Part shown: positions 9,841 through 18,654 of the stretch, piece by piece | How the letters are laid out: each line of letters begins with the position of its first letter | Position numbering within the stretch: position 1 is the first letter of the stretch | Assembly (NCBI RefSeq): GCF_002245215.1 | Contig: NZ_NPMR01000002.1 | Coordinates: 909,557 to 973,556, forward strand | Source of the DNA: Microbacterium sp. Yaish 1 | GTDB lineage: Bacteria; Actinomycetota; Actinomycetes; Actinomycetales; Microbacteriaceae | Direction of reading: 5' to 3' | DNA: 64,000 nucleotides | Program-made: the position numbers and the translations under genes | The notes under the pieces: generated by a model | What the model was told of the DNA's origin: nothing | The model's database searches: none | Seen by the model: only the letters and a program-made list of their open reading frames with translations

Positions 9841-10496
9841 TGGAGCACGAATCGATGGATGACGAGCAGCAGGCCGACCCCGCGGCGATGCTCGCTCTCA
9901 TGCAGGAACAGCGCCGGCGCACCGCGCACTGGGTCAACCGCAACTATGCGGTGATGCTCATCACCTGGGCGGCGGCGTGGATCGTCGGGTTCGGCTCCAT
10001 CTGGAGCGCGGCGGCCGGCGGCGGGAATCCGTGGTTCCGCATCCCGACAACACCCGCGTGGATCGTGTTCGGCGTGGTGCTCATGACGGGCATCGTGGTG
10101 TCCGCGGTGGCCGGCATCCGCTCCGGGTCGGGCGTGCGGGGGCCCTCACGGCTGGCCGGGGCCATGTACGGCTGGACGTGGACGCTGTCGATGTTCGGTG
10201 CCGGGCTCCTCATCGGCGCCGTGCAGCGCACCGGCGCAGATGCCGACGTCATGGCAGTGCTCTCCCCCGCGATCTTCGTCCTGCTGGTCGGCGTGCTCTA
10301 CCTCGCCGGTGGGGCACTGTGGCGCTCCCCCGTGCAGTACGCGCTCGGCATCGTCATGATCGCCACCGCGATCGTCGCCTCGTATGCGGGCCCCCCGACC
10401 AACTACCTCGTGTACGCGACCGTCGGACCGCTCGCGATGCTCATCGTCGCGACCCTGATGCTGCGCGGAGTCATCCCGGCGGAAGGCAGCCGATGA
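9840..10496 (+). CDS. conserved membrane protein of a regulated ABC operon
   Basis: The 218-residue protein has a charged cytoplasmic head of about 35 residues (DDEQQADPAAMLALMQEQRR) and then six or so membrane segments, each 18-22 residues long. I recognise no enzymatic motif. It is first in a four-gene operon with a winged-helix regulator and an ABC-2 exporter, and its end overlaps the regulator start as ATGA. Such membrane proteins commonly accompany HTH_34-type regulators; the job could be to sense the membrane signal or to be the cargo-facing part. The next ATG (9855) is a less likely start because the promoter spacing fits 9840. Confidence 0.65.
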   Translation: MEHESMDDEQQADPAAMLALMQEQRRRTAHWVNRNYAVMLITWAAAWIVGFGSIWSAAAGGGNPWFRIPTTPAWIVFGVVLMTGIVVSAVAGIRSGSGVRGPSRLAGAMYGWTWTLSMFGAGLLIGAVQRTGADADVMAVLSPAIFVLLVGVLYLAGGALWRSPVQYALGIVMIATAIVASYAGPPTNYLVYATVGPLAMLIVATLMLRGVIPAEGSR

Positions 10497-10792
10497 CCGA
10501 GCTCGACCCGGTCATCCACGCCCCGGCCCGCCTGCGCATCGTCACGGCGCTGAACGAGGCCCTCGCCGACGGCGACGAGGTGACCTTCCCCGTGCTGCAG
10601 AAGCTGCTCGGGATGACCGCCGGCAACCTCACCACGCACCTCGCGAAGCTCGAGGCGGCGGGCTACGTCGAGACCGCGAAGGCCTTCGCGGGACGGAAGC
10701 CCGTGACCTACGTCGCGCTGACCCCCGCCGGGCGCGCGGCGTTCCGCACCTATCGCACCCATCTGCTCGATCTCCTCGGAGGAGGATCATGA
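10493..10792 (+). CDS. winged-helix transcriptional regulator (HTH_34 / MarR-like)
   Basis: The 99-residue protein is one winged helix: HAPARLRIVTALNEAL (helix 1), VTFPVLQKLLGMTAGNLTTH (helices 2-3, recognition), then KPVTYVALTPAGRAAF for the wing. This pattern is that of the small PF13601-type regulators encoded next to membrane or ABC genes. It overlaps both neighbours by four bases, so it is made in fixed ratio with them. The likely target is the TTTGCA palindrome in front of the operon, giving self-repression; the ligand is unknown. Confidence 0.8.
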   Translation: MTELDPVIHAPARLRIVTALNEALADGDEVTFPVLQKLLGMTAGNLTTHLAKLEAAGYVETAKAFAGRKPVTYVALTPAGRAAFRTYRTHLLDLLGGGS

Positions 10793-11688
10793 CCGCCCTC
10801 ATCAGCACCCGCGACCTCGTGAAGCGGTTCGGCGATGTCACCGCGCTGGCCGGGGTGACGCTCGACATCCACGCCGGCGAATGCGTCGGACTCCTCGGCC
10901 CGAACGGCGCGGGCAAGACGACCCTCCTCTCGCTCGTCGAGGGCCTGCGCACCCCGACCAGCGGCGAGGTGCGCCTGTTCGGCGGCGACCCGCGCGACGC
11001 GTCGTCGCGCGTCCGGCTCGGCTCGACTCCGCAGGCGACGGCGCTGCCGGACGCTCTACGGGTGAGCGAGGTCCTCGACTTCGTCGCGTCGCACTTCCCG
11101 CATCCCTCTCCCCGCGCGCGCATCATCGACGAGTTCGACCTCGGCCCGCTGCTGCGCCAGCAGTGCGGTGCGCTGTCGGGCGGCCAGCAGCGGCGGGTGG
11201 CGGTCGCGCTGGCCTTCGCCGGCGACCCCGACCTCGTGCTGCTCGACGAGCCCACGACGGGTCTCGACGTCGACGCCCGGCGAGCGCTGTGGGATGCCGT
11301 CCGCGCCCGGCACGCCGCCGGATGCGCCGTCGTGGTCACGAGCCACCACCTCGAGGAGATCGAGCAGCTCGCGCACCGCGTCGTCGTCATCGACGACGGC
11401 GTCGTCCGCACCGACGACACGCTCGCGGCCGTCGTCTCGAACGTCTCGCGCCGCCGCGTCACGCTGCGCGGGGTCTCGGCCGACGATATCCGGCGCCTCG
11501 ACCCCGAGGCATCCGTCACCGTCTCGGACGACGCCGTGACGGCCGTCGTCGGCGACTCCGATGCTCTCGTCCGCTCGCTCGTCGCCGCTGACCTGCCGTT
11601 CCACGAGCTGACCGTGCGCGGAGCGACGCTCGAGGAAGCGTTCCTCACCCTGACCGCCACGTCCGCGCACACCGAGAAGGCCGCCTGA
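10789..11688 (+). CDS. ABC transporter ATP-binding protein
   Basis: This 299-residue nucleotide-binding subunit has Walker A GPNGAGKTT near residue 40, the signature LSGGQQRR near 130, Walker B LVLLDEPTTGLD near 150 and the switch histidine in TSHHLEEIEQL near 185. The last 80 residues are the usual variable tail of CcmA/drug-export-type ATPases. It overlaps the regulator upstream and the permease downstream, so the three form one exporter unit. Substrate is unknown; drug, peptide or lipid export are all possible. Confidence 0.9.
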   Translation: MTALISTRDLVKRFGDVTALAGVTLDIHAGECVGLLGPNGAGKTTLLSLVEGLRTPTSGEVRLFGGDPRDASSRVRLGSTPQATALPDALRVSEVLDFVASHFPHPSPRARIIDEFDLGPLLRQQCGALSGGQQRRVAVALAFAGDPDLVLLDEPTTGLDVDARRALWDAVRARHAAGCAVVVTSHHLEEIEQLAHRVVVIDDGVVRTDDTLAAVVSNVSRRRVTLRGVSADDIRRLDPEASVTVSDDAVTAVVGDSDALVRSLVAADLPFHELTVRGATLEEAFLTLTATSAHTEKAA

Positions 11689-12440
11689 TGTCCACGCTCT
11701 CGCTCACCCTGACCGCGACCAAGTACAACCTCATCGAGACCGCACGGGTTCCGATCGCGGTCATCGGGTCCGTCGTCTTCCCCACCCTCGCGTTCTGCCT
11801 CTTCGTGCTGCCGCAGCGCGCGATCGTGGCCGACAGCACCATCGCGACGGCCGCGGTCTGCTCGATGGTGGTGTTCGCGTTCATGTCATCCGGGCTGTTC
11901 TCCGTGGGCCTCGAGCTCGCCGAGCAGCGCTCGAAGCCGTGGACGCCCTACCTGCGTACACTCCCCGGCAGCCCGCTCGCCCGCGTCGGCGCCCTGATCC
12001 TCGCGACTTTCGCGATCGCGACCGTGGCGATGGTGCCGCTGCTCATCGTCGGCGCGGTCTTCACGAGTGCTCGCCCCGAGCCGGTGCGACTGCTCGCGGC
12101 CATCGTCCTCGTGATCGCGACGGCGCTGCCCCCGATGCTCATCGGCGCCATCATCGGGATCACGACGGGCCCGAAGGCGGCCATCGCCGTCACGCAGGTC
12201 GCCCTGTTCCTGCTCGCCTTCGGCGGCGGCCTCTTCCTGCCGCCCGAGCTCTTCCCCTCCTGGCTCGACACCGCCTCGTCGGTCCTGCCGATCCGTCAGG
12301 CCCGCGAGATCGTCGTCGGGGTCGCCACGGGAACCGCGGTGCCCGGGTGGGCGATCCTCGGCATCATCGCGTGGACGGCCGCCCTGGGCGCCCTCGTCGT
12401 GTGGCTGTACCGACGCGACGAAGGCCGCCGCTACCGCTGA
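11688..12440 (+). CDS. ABC-2 type transporter permease
   Basis: The 250-residue permease has six membrane segments, with a long N-terminal loop and a final pair around residues 175-240 (ALFLLAFGGGLFLPPELFPSWL), typical of ABC-2 exporters. Its ATG shares one base with the ATPase stop (TGATG). It completes the regulator-ATPase-permease operon. Only 33 bp separate its end from the convergent second ABC permease, so a shared terminator is expected there, but I see no strong hairpin. Confidence 0.85.
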   Translation: MSTLSLTLTATKYNLIETARVPIAVIGSVVFPTLAFCLFVLPQRAIVADSTIATAAVCSMVVFAFMSSGLFSVGLELAEQRSKPWTPYLRTLPGSPLARVGALILATFAIATVAMVPLLIVGAVFTSARPEPVRLLAAIVLVIATALPPMLIGAIIGITTGPKAAIAVTQVALFLLAFGGGLFLPPELFPSWLDTASSVLPIRQAREIVVGVATGTAVPGWAILGIIAWTAALGALVVWLYRRDEGRRYR

Positions 12441-12473
12441 TCCGGCCGGGCGTCGCGTCCGCCCCCGCGCCGA

Positions 12474-14054
12474 TCAGGTGGGGAACGACTTGATGCGCAC
12501 GAGCAGGTCCGGGCCGGTCCGCTCGAGCGTGCGTCCGCCGACCAGAACCCCGACGACCGCGACGACCGCGCCGAACACGACGCCGACCGCCAGCGCGATC
12601 CAGCCCCACATCGCCTCCCCGGTCACGGCGTCGACGATCGCCGGCACGATGGCCGGCAGCGACAGAGCGATCACCGCGGCCCACACGACGAAGACCAGCA
12701 GACCCACGATGGAGTTCTGCCCCGGGGTGCTCTTGAACGGGCTGTCGCCGGGCGCGGGCACCGGGGTCACGATGAGCGCCGACGACACCGCGCAGGCGCC
12801 ATATCCGGCGAGCAGCACGCCGAGGGCCGCGCCGAGCACGGCGGGAAGGTGCGCCGCGTCGCCCGAGACGAGCGCGGTCGCGACCGCGATGACCACGATG
12901 AGCGGGATGCCGACGCAGGCAGCACCGAGCAGACGGCCCAGACGGTCGGCGCGCCCGGAGATGCCCGTGGCGAGGGTCGTCCCGAAGGCCGTGCCGTCGA
13001 ACGACACGTCGGCGTAGCCCACCGCCGCCATGACGAGGGCGGCCAGGACCGGCGAGATGAGGAACATGAAGCCGTCGGTTCCGCCCGTGAAGGCGAACAG
13101 CACCGGGAACAGCGGGATGACGATGAGCTGCCGGAGGTAGCGCGGATCACGCAGCCACCCGGAGAGGGACCGTGCCCACGTCGCACCGACGCCACCGGTC
13201 GGCATGACGCCGAACAGGCCGAGCTTGCCGGCGGCGACGGCTCGGGTCGCGCGCTGGCGCGGCGACGACACGGCCGTCTCGATGACGCGGTCCCACACGA
13301 CCCACAGCACGACGAGGGTCACGATGGCGATCGCGGTGCTCGCGAGCGCCGGAAGCCATTGGCCCGCCGCGACGCTCGGCGCGACCGACCACGCGGCACC
13401 GAGCGGCGTCCAGGCGAGGATGCCCGCGGCCTGCTGTATCCGCGCCCACAGGTCGCCGCCCGCCTGGTCGAGCAGAGCCACGATGCCGGTGAGGATGGGG
13501 CCGGTCAGGATGAGCACGACGAGCACGACGGTGCCGATGATCTCGCGTGAGCGACGACCGCCCATGCCACCGGACAGCTCGCCCATGAGGCGCGACGCCA
13601 GCACGCAGGTCAGGACGCCGAGCAGCACCGTCGGCACGGCGACGACCGCCGCGAGCGGCCAGCGCACCCAGACGATGAGCGTCGCGAGGGCGGCGACGGT
13701 GGTGACGATTCCGGGGATGCCGGTGAGGCCGGTGCCCGCCAGAGCGAGCATGACCTGACGACGGGTCAGCGGGAACGGTGCGAGACGCACGGCGTCGACG
13801 GTGCTGTCGAGCCCGGCGATGAGGATCGGGCCGATGAGCCAGCCGAGGATCAGCGCCGAGCCGCCCAGAACGGCCACGACCGTCGCGACCTCGAGGTTCT
13901 CGAAGATCGACAGCGCGATGAGCGCGGCGACGAGCCCGCCGAGGATGCTGAGGCCCCAGAGCGATCCGAGGATGAAGCCCACGAGCTGCCAGGGGCGACG
14001 GGCGAGCGTGTTGCCGAGAACGCGGTAACGCAGCTTCAGGACTGTCGCAACCAC
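12474..14054 (-). CDS. large ABC exporter permease
   Basis: The 526-residue protein has about 12 membrane segments arranged as two similar halves, as in fused ABC-2 permeases. The frame runs open far upstream, but the GTG at 14054 is supported by GGAGGG seven bases before it and overlaps the ATPase gene by 19 bp. The pair forms a second exporter, facing the first one tail to tail. No substrate-defining feature is visible. The charged linker near residue 275 (SSPRQRATRAVAAGK) probably faces the ATPase. Confidence 0.83.
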   Translation of the reverse strand: MVATVLKLRYRVLGNTLARRPWQLVGFILGSLWGLSILGGLVAALIALSIFENLEVATVVAVLGGSALILGWLIGPILIAGLDSTVDAVRLAPFPLTRRQVMLALAGTGLTGIPGIVTTVAALATLIVWVRWPLAAVVAVPTVLLGVLTCVLASRLMGELSGGMGGRRSREIIGTVVLVVLILTGPILTGIVALLDQAGGDLWARIQQAAGILAWTPLGAAWSVAPSVAAGQWLPALASTAIAIVTLVVLWVVWDRVIETAVSSPRQRATRAVAAGKLGLFGVMPTGGVGATWARSLSGWLRDPRYLRQLIVIPLFPVLFAFTGGTDGFMFLISPVLAALVMAAVGYADVSFDGTAFGTTLATGISGRADRLGRLLGAACVGIPLIVVIAVATALVSGDAAHLPAVLGAALGVLLAGYGACAVSSALIVTPVPAPGDSPFKSTPGQNSIVGLLVFVVWAAVIALSLPAIVPAIVDAVTGEAMWGWIALAVGVVFGAVVAVVGVLVGGRTLERTGPDLLVRIKSFPT

Positions 14055-14839
14055 TGCGGCCCCTCCGACTGGTGGCGTCCGCCGACGAGCGAGACGAAGC
14101 GGTCCTGCAGGCTCTCGCCGGCACGCACCTCGTCGATCGTGCCGGCCGCGAGCACCCGGCCCGCGGCGATGACGGCGACGTGGTCGCACATGCGCTGGAC
14201 GAGGTCCATCGAGTGGCTCGAGACGATGACCGATCCGCCAGAGCTGGTGTAGCTGCGCAGGACATCCTCGATGTTCGCGGCCGACACCGGGTCGACCGAC
14301 TCGAAGGGTTCATCGAGCACGAGCAGGCGCGGCGCGTGCACGAGGGCGCACGCGAGCGCGACCTTCTTGGTCATGCCCGCGGAGTAGTCGGCGACGATCG
14401 TCCCGGCTGCGCCGCGCAGGTCCATGAGGTCGAGCAGGTCCGACACGCGCGGCGCGATCTCGGGCCGGGGCAGCCCGAACATCATCGCGGTGTAGGTGAT
14501 GAGCTGCTCCCCCGTCAGGCGGTCAAAGAGCCGCACGCCGTCGGCGAGGTTGCCGATCGTGCGCTTCGCGGCCACCGGGTCGCGCCACACGTCGATCCCG
14601 TGGACCCGCGCGGTGCCGGCATCCGGGCGAAGCAGCCCCGTGGCCATCGACAGACTCGTCGTCTTGCCCGCGCCGTTCGGGCCGACGAGACCGTAGAACG
14701 ACCCGGAGGGCACGACGAGGTCGATGCCGTCGACGGCGACCTTCTCACCGAACCTCTTGACCAGGCCGTGGAGCTCGAGGGCGGGGGCGGCGCCGGCCGC
14801 CGGAGATGATGGGGTGACGCTGGCTGGGATCTCGCTCAC
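14036..14839 (-). CDS. ABC transporter ATP-binding protein
   Basis: The 267-residue subunit shows Walker A GPNGAGKTT near residue 53, a divergent signature (DYSAGMTKKVALACAL near 150) in which LSGGQ is replaced by YSAGM, Walker B LLVLDEPFESVD near 175 and SSHSMDLVQRM near 205. YSxGMxxK signatures occur in ABC-2 exporters such as the YtrB/EcsA group. The GTG start has TAAGGT six bases upstream, which suggests a leaderless mRNA. It is the first gene of a two-gene exporter operon. Confidence 0.88.
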   Translation of the reverse strand: MSEIPASVTPSSPAAGAAPALELHGLVKRFGEKVAVDGIDLVVPSGSFYGLVGPNGAGKTTSLSMATGLLRPDAGTARVHGIDVWRDPVAAKRTIGNLADGVRLFDRLTGEQLITYTAMMFGLPRPEIAPRVSDLLDLMDLRGAAGTIVADYSAGMTKKVALACALVHAPRLLVLDEPFESVDPVSAANIEDVLRSYTSSGGSVIVSSHSMDLVQRMCDHVAVIAAGRVLAAGTIDEVRAGESLQDRFVSLVGGRHQSEGPQWLRQS

Positions 14840-14897
14840 GGCCCGACCTTATCGGGAAGCGGACTCCGGTGTCAGACGCAGATGCCAGAGTGAGGGG

Positions 14898-16022
14898 ATG
14901 CTGCGCACTCTGGCTGTATCGGGATACCGCTCGCTCCGCGACGTCGTCGTGCCGCTCGGCGACCTCACCGTCGTGACCGGCCCCAACGGCTCGGGCAAGT
15001 CGAACCTCTACCGCGCCCTTCGTCTGCTCGCCGCTGCGGCGCAGGGCGATATCGTGGGCGCCCTCGCTCGGGAAGGCGGGTTGCCGTCGGTGCTGTGGGC
15101 CGGTCCGGAGAACGGCGGCGACCAGGGAACCGTGCGGCGCGGGCCGGTGGCGGTGCAACTCGGCTACGCCTCGGATGAGCTGGGATACCTCATCGATCTG
15201 GGTATCCCGCAGGGTGACCAGAACAGCCCGTTCGCCCGCGACCCCGAGATCAAGCGCGAACAGGTGTTCGCCGGTGTCGTCGCCAAGCCCTCGACCCTGC
15301 TGATCGACCGCACGCGGCAGCTGACCCGTGTGCGGGATGAGTCCTGGACGATGCTCGACCAGCAGCTCGCGCCGTACGAGAGCATCGTCACCGATCTCGC
15401 CGAGGGAGACACCGCGCCCGAGTTGCTGACCCTGCGGCGCGCGATGACCGCGTGGCGGTTCTACGACCACTTCCGGGTCGATCTCGACGCCCCCGCGCGT
15501 CAGCCCCAGGTCGGCACCCGCAGTCATACCCTCGCGCACGACGGAGCGAACCTCGCCGCGACCTGGGCGACGATCGTCGAGGCCGGGCACGGCGATGCCC
15601 TCGCCCGCGCGGTCGACGAGGCGTTCCCGGGCAGCCGCGTGCGTGTGGTGACCTCCGACGGCCTGTTCCGCCTGACGATCGAGCAGCCCGGCCTGCTGCG
15701 TCCGCTCGACGCGGCCGAGCTCTCCGACGGCACGCTCCGCTACCTGCTGCTGTGCGCCGCACTGCTGCCGGCGCGACCCGCACCGCTCCTCGTGCTGAAC
15801 GAGCCCGAGGCGAGCCTGCATCCCTCGCTGCTCGCGCCGCTGGCCTCGCTCGTGCGAACGGCATCCGAGCGCACCCAGGTCATCACGGTCTCGCACGCCG
15901 ATGCACTCGTCGATGCTCTGCCCGAGCCGTCCCGCGTCGAACTGCAGCGGTCGAACGCCGAGACGACCGTTCGCGGCCAGGGCCTTCTCGACGTCCCGGC
16001 CTGGAACTGGGGCTCGCGCTGA
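14898..16022 (+). CDS. stand-alone AAA ATPase (RecF/SMC-like, AAA_15/AAA_21)
   Basis: The 374-residue protein starts with LRTLAVSGYRSLRDVVVPLG, the opening of OLD/RecF-type ATPases, then Walker A GPNGSGKSN near residue 31, a signature-like ELSDGTLRYLLL near 280 and Walker B LLVLNEPEASLHP near 305; SHADAL near 335 is the switch region. No Toprim nuclease follows, so it is an ATPase alone. GAGGGG stands just before the ATG. Neighbours do not explain it: an ABC exporter on one side, pheT on the other. Some relatives are parts of defence or DNA-repair systems, but no partner nuclease is visible. Confidence 0.78.
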   Translation: MLRTLAVSGYRSLRDVVVPLGDLTVVTGPNGSGKSNLYRALRLLAAAAQGDIVGALAREGGLPSVLWAGPENGGDQGTVRRGPVAVQLGYASDELGYLIDLGIPQGDQNSPFARDPEIKREQVFAGVVAKPSTLLIDRTRQLTRVRDESWTMLDQQLAPYESIVTDLAEGDTAPELLTLRRAMTAWRFYDHFRVDLDAPARQPQVGTRSHTLAHDGANLAATWATIVEAGHGDALARAVDEAFPGSRVRVVTSDGLFRLTIEQPGLLRPLDAAELSDGTLRYLLLCAALLPARPAPLLVLNEPEASLHPSLLAPLASLVRTASERTQVITVSHADALVDALPEPSRVELQRSNAETTVRGQGLLDVPAWNWGSR

Positions 16023-16025
16023 GCA

Positions 16026-16124
16026 CCTCTCGGTCGGCCGGCCGGCCGGTCGGAGGAACGCGTCGGGCGCAGTTCCGGACGTTCGGCGCGGTTGCAACCG
16101 CGCGTGACGTCGGGAACTGCGCCC
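16026..16124. repeat. nested palindromes between the AAA ATPase gene and pheT
   Basis: The spacer between these convergent genes is almost all palindrome. A CGG/CCGG-rich block (core 16035-16048) is followed by a 60-bp imperfect palindrome centred at 16094/16095: outer arms GGGCGCAGTTCC (16065-16076) and its complement (16113-16124), and an inner perfect 18-bp palindrome (16086-16103). It can fold on either strand and may serve as a bidirectional terminator or be an extragenic palindromic element. Confidence 0.6.
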
Positions 16125-16134
16125 GTTACGCAGG

Positions 16135-18654
16135 TCAGTCGCGGATGACGGCGCCGAAGCGCTCGGCCGCGACCGCGACGCCCGCGAGCTTGGCCTCGCT
16201 CGCCTCGGCCGCGGTCAGGGTGCGGTCGTCGGCGCGGAAGCGCAGGGCGAACGTCAGGCTCTTCGACCCCTCGGGAACGCCGGAGCCACGGTAGTCGTCG
16301 ACGAGACGGAGCGACTCGAGAAGCGAGCCGGCCCCCTCCGACAGTGCCGAGGCGAGCGCGCCCGCCGTCACGGAGGCGGGGACGACGAGCGAGACGTCCT
16401 GCGTGGCCGCGGGGTAGCCCGACAGCGACGCGACGACGACCCGCTCCCCCGCGTGAGCGAGAACCGCATCGAGGTCGATCTCGGCGACGAGGACCCGGCC
16501 CGCCAGGTCGGCCGCAGCCGAGACCTCGGGATGCAGCTCCCCGGCGTAGCCGACCTCGACGCCGCCGACCGTGAGGGCGGCGGCGCGACCCGGGTGCAGC
16601 GCGGCACGGCGGGTCTGCGCGATCTCGATGTCGACTCCAGCCGCCGAGGCGATCGCGGCCACGGCGGCGAAGACGTCGCTGAGGTCGGCCGCGACGGCGA
16701 CCTGCCCCGGCTTCTTCGGCGCCGCATTGCCGGCGACGAGCACCGCGACGTGACGCGGCTGCGGCGGGATCGAGGCGTGGAGCTCCGCGAGCGTGGCGTC
16801 GTCGGGACGCACCGCGAGCGGCGGAACCGTAGCGGTGCCGTACTGCTTGCCGGACTCGGGGACGAAGACCGCGCCGACCTCGAAGAGGGCCAGATCCGTC
16901 AGGCCACGCGAGACGTTGCGGTGCGCGACCTGCAGCAGGCCCGGCACGAGCGAGCGGCGCAGGTAGGGCGCCTGCCCGTCGAGCGGGTTGGCGATCTTGA
17001 CCGAAGGCAGCTCCTCGCCCGAGGCGGAGCCGTGCAGGTCGTTGCTGTCGCGCGTCGTGAACGGGAACGACGGGGTCTCGACGAAGCCCGCTGCCGCCAG
17101 TGCGTTCGACACGCGACGACGGCCCTTCTGGGCATCCGTCAGACCGCGACCGGACGGCGCCGTGGGCAGCACCGAGGGCACACGGTCGAGCCCGTGGATG
17201 CGCGCAACCTCCTCGGCGAGAGTCCACTTGTCGGTGAGGTCGGGGCGCCACGACGGCGGGATGACCTCGTACCCGGCATCCGTCTCGGTCACCTCTGCAC
17301 CGATGGTCTCGAGCGCCGAGACGACCTCGTGGTCGGTGTAGTCGACGCCGATCAGCCCCGCGACGAAGCCGCGTGGCAGGTCGATCGCCTCGAGGAACAC
17401 CTCGCCGAACAGAGCGCCCCCGACCGGCTCGAGCGTGCCGCCGGCCAGCTCGACCATCAGGTCCGCCACGCGGCGGGCGGCCACGAAGGGCAGCAGCGGG
17501 TCGACACCCCGCTCGAAGCGACGCGACGCCTCGCTCGGCAGCTTGTGCCGGCGCGCGGTGCGGGCGATCGTCACGGTGTCGAAGATCGCGGCCTCGATGA
17601 GCACGTTGCGCGTCGCATCCGTCATCTCGGTCGTTCCACCACCCATGACGCCGGCGAGGCCGATGGGGCCCGACTCGTCGGTGATGAGCAGGTCTTCGCC
17701 GTCGAGCGTGCGTTCCTTGCCGTCGAGCGTCGTGAGCTTCTCCCCCGGCGTCGCGCGACGCACCGTGATGCCGCCGGTGAGCTTGTCGAGGTCGTAGCCG
17801 TGGATCGGGTTGCCGAGCTCGACCATGACGTAGTTCGTGATGTCGATGAGGATGCCGAGCGAGCGGATGCCGGCGAGCGTGAGACGCGCGACCATCCACG
17901 GCGGCGTCGGCCGCGACGGGTCGACGCCCGAGACGACGCGCACCGCGAACTCGGTCGCGCCGACGCGGCCGCGGATCGGCGCCCGGTCGTCGACCGCGAC
18001 ATCGAAGCCCGTCGCGGGGTGCTCGAGCTCCTCGAACTCGCGCAGCCCCGGGTCGCGGAATGCCGCACCGGTGGCGTGCGAGTACTCGCGGGCGATGCCG
18101 CGCACCGACAGCGCGTAGCCGCGGTCGGGGGTGACGTTGACGTCGATCGCGGCGTCGTCCAGGCCGAGCAGCGCGATCGCGTCGGCGCCGACCGGCGCAT
18201 CCTCATCGCTGTCGAGACCCAGCTCGGTCAGGCGGAGGATGCCCGAGTGCTCGTCGCCGAGCCCGAGTTCCTTGGCCGAAGCGATCATGCCGTCCGAGAC
18301 GTGTCCGTACGTCTTCCGGGCCGCGATCGGGAACGGTCCCGGCAGCACGGCGCCCGGAAGCGTCACGACGACCTTGTCGCCCTCGAAGAAGTTCGAAGCG
18401 CCGCAGACGATGCCGCGGACGCCGCCGTTCGCCTCGCCGACGTCGACCTGGCACCAGCGGATCGTCTTGCCGTTCGACTGCGGCTCGGGCTCGAACGACA
18501 CCACGCGGCCGACGACGATCGGACCGGTCAGGTCGAAGCCGTGGACGTCCTCCTCTTCGAAGCCGACCGACACCAGCGCCGCGAGGATGTCTTCAGGCGC
18601 TGCATCCGCCGGCACCTCGACGTACTCACGCAGCCACGAGAGCGGAACGCGCAT
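16135..18654 (-). CDS. pheT: phenylalanine--tRNA ligase beta subunit
   Basis: The 839-residue beta chain pairs with PheS in an alpha2beta2 enzyme that charges tRNA(Phe). It starts MRVPLSWLREYVEVP, then a tRNA-binding OB fold (residues about 40-150), the B5/B3-B4 editing region in the middle (EASRRFERGVDPLLP near 370) and the C-terminal ferredoxin-fold anticodon-binding domain ending RFGAVIRD. The ATG shares one base with the pheS stop (TGATG), so the subunits are coupled. Length is normal for the family. Confidence 0.97.
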   Translation of the reverse strand: MRVPLSWLREYVEVPADAAPEDILAALVSVGFEEEDVHGFDLTGPIVVGRVVSFEPEPQSNGKTIRWCQVDVGEANGGVRGIVCGASNFFEGDKVVVTLPGAVLPGPFPIAARKTYGHVSDGMIASAKELGLGDEHSGILRLTELGLDSDEDAPVGADAIALLGLDDAAIDVNVTPDRGYALSVRGIAREYSHATGAAFRDPGLREFEELEHPATGFDVAVDDRAPIRGRVGATEFAVRVVSGVDPSRPTPPWMVARLTLAGIRSLGILIDITNYVMVELGNPIHGYDLDKLTGGITVRRATPGEKLTTLDGKERTLDGEDLLITDESGPIGLAGVMGGGTTEMTDATRNVLIEAAIFDTVTIARTARRHKLPSEASRRFERGVDPLLPFVAARRVADLMVELAGGTLEPVGGALFGEVFLEAIDLPRGFVAGLIGVDYTDHEVVSALETIGAEVTETDAGYEVIPPSWRPDLTDKWTLAEEVARIHGLDRVPSVLPTAPSGRGLTDAQKGRRRVSNALAAAGFVETPSFPFTTRDSNDLHGSASGEELPSVKIANPLDGQAPYLRRSLVPGLLQVAHRNVSRGLTDLALFEVGAVFVPESGKQYGTATVPPLAVRPDDATLAELHASIPPQPRHVAVLVAGNAAPKKPGQVAVAADLSDVFAAVAAIASAAGVDIEIAQTRRAALHPGRAAALTVGGVEVGYAGELHPEVSAAADLAGRVLVAEIDLDAVLAHAGERVVVASLSGYPAATQDVSLVVPASVTAGALASALSEGAGSLLESLRLVDDYRGSGVPEGSKSLTFALRFRADDRTLTAAEASEAKLAGVAVAAERFGAVIRD

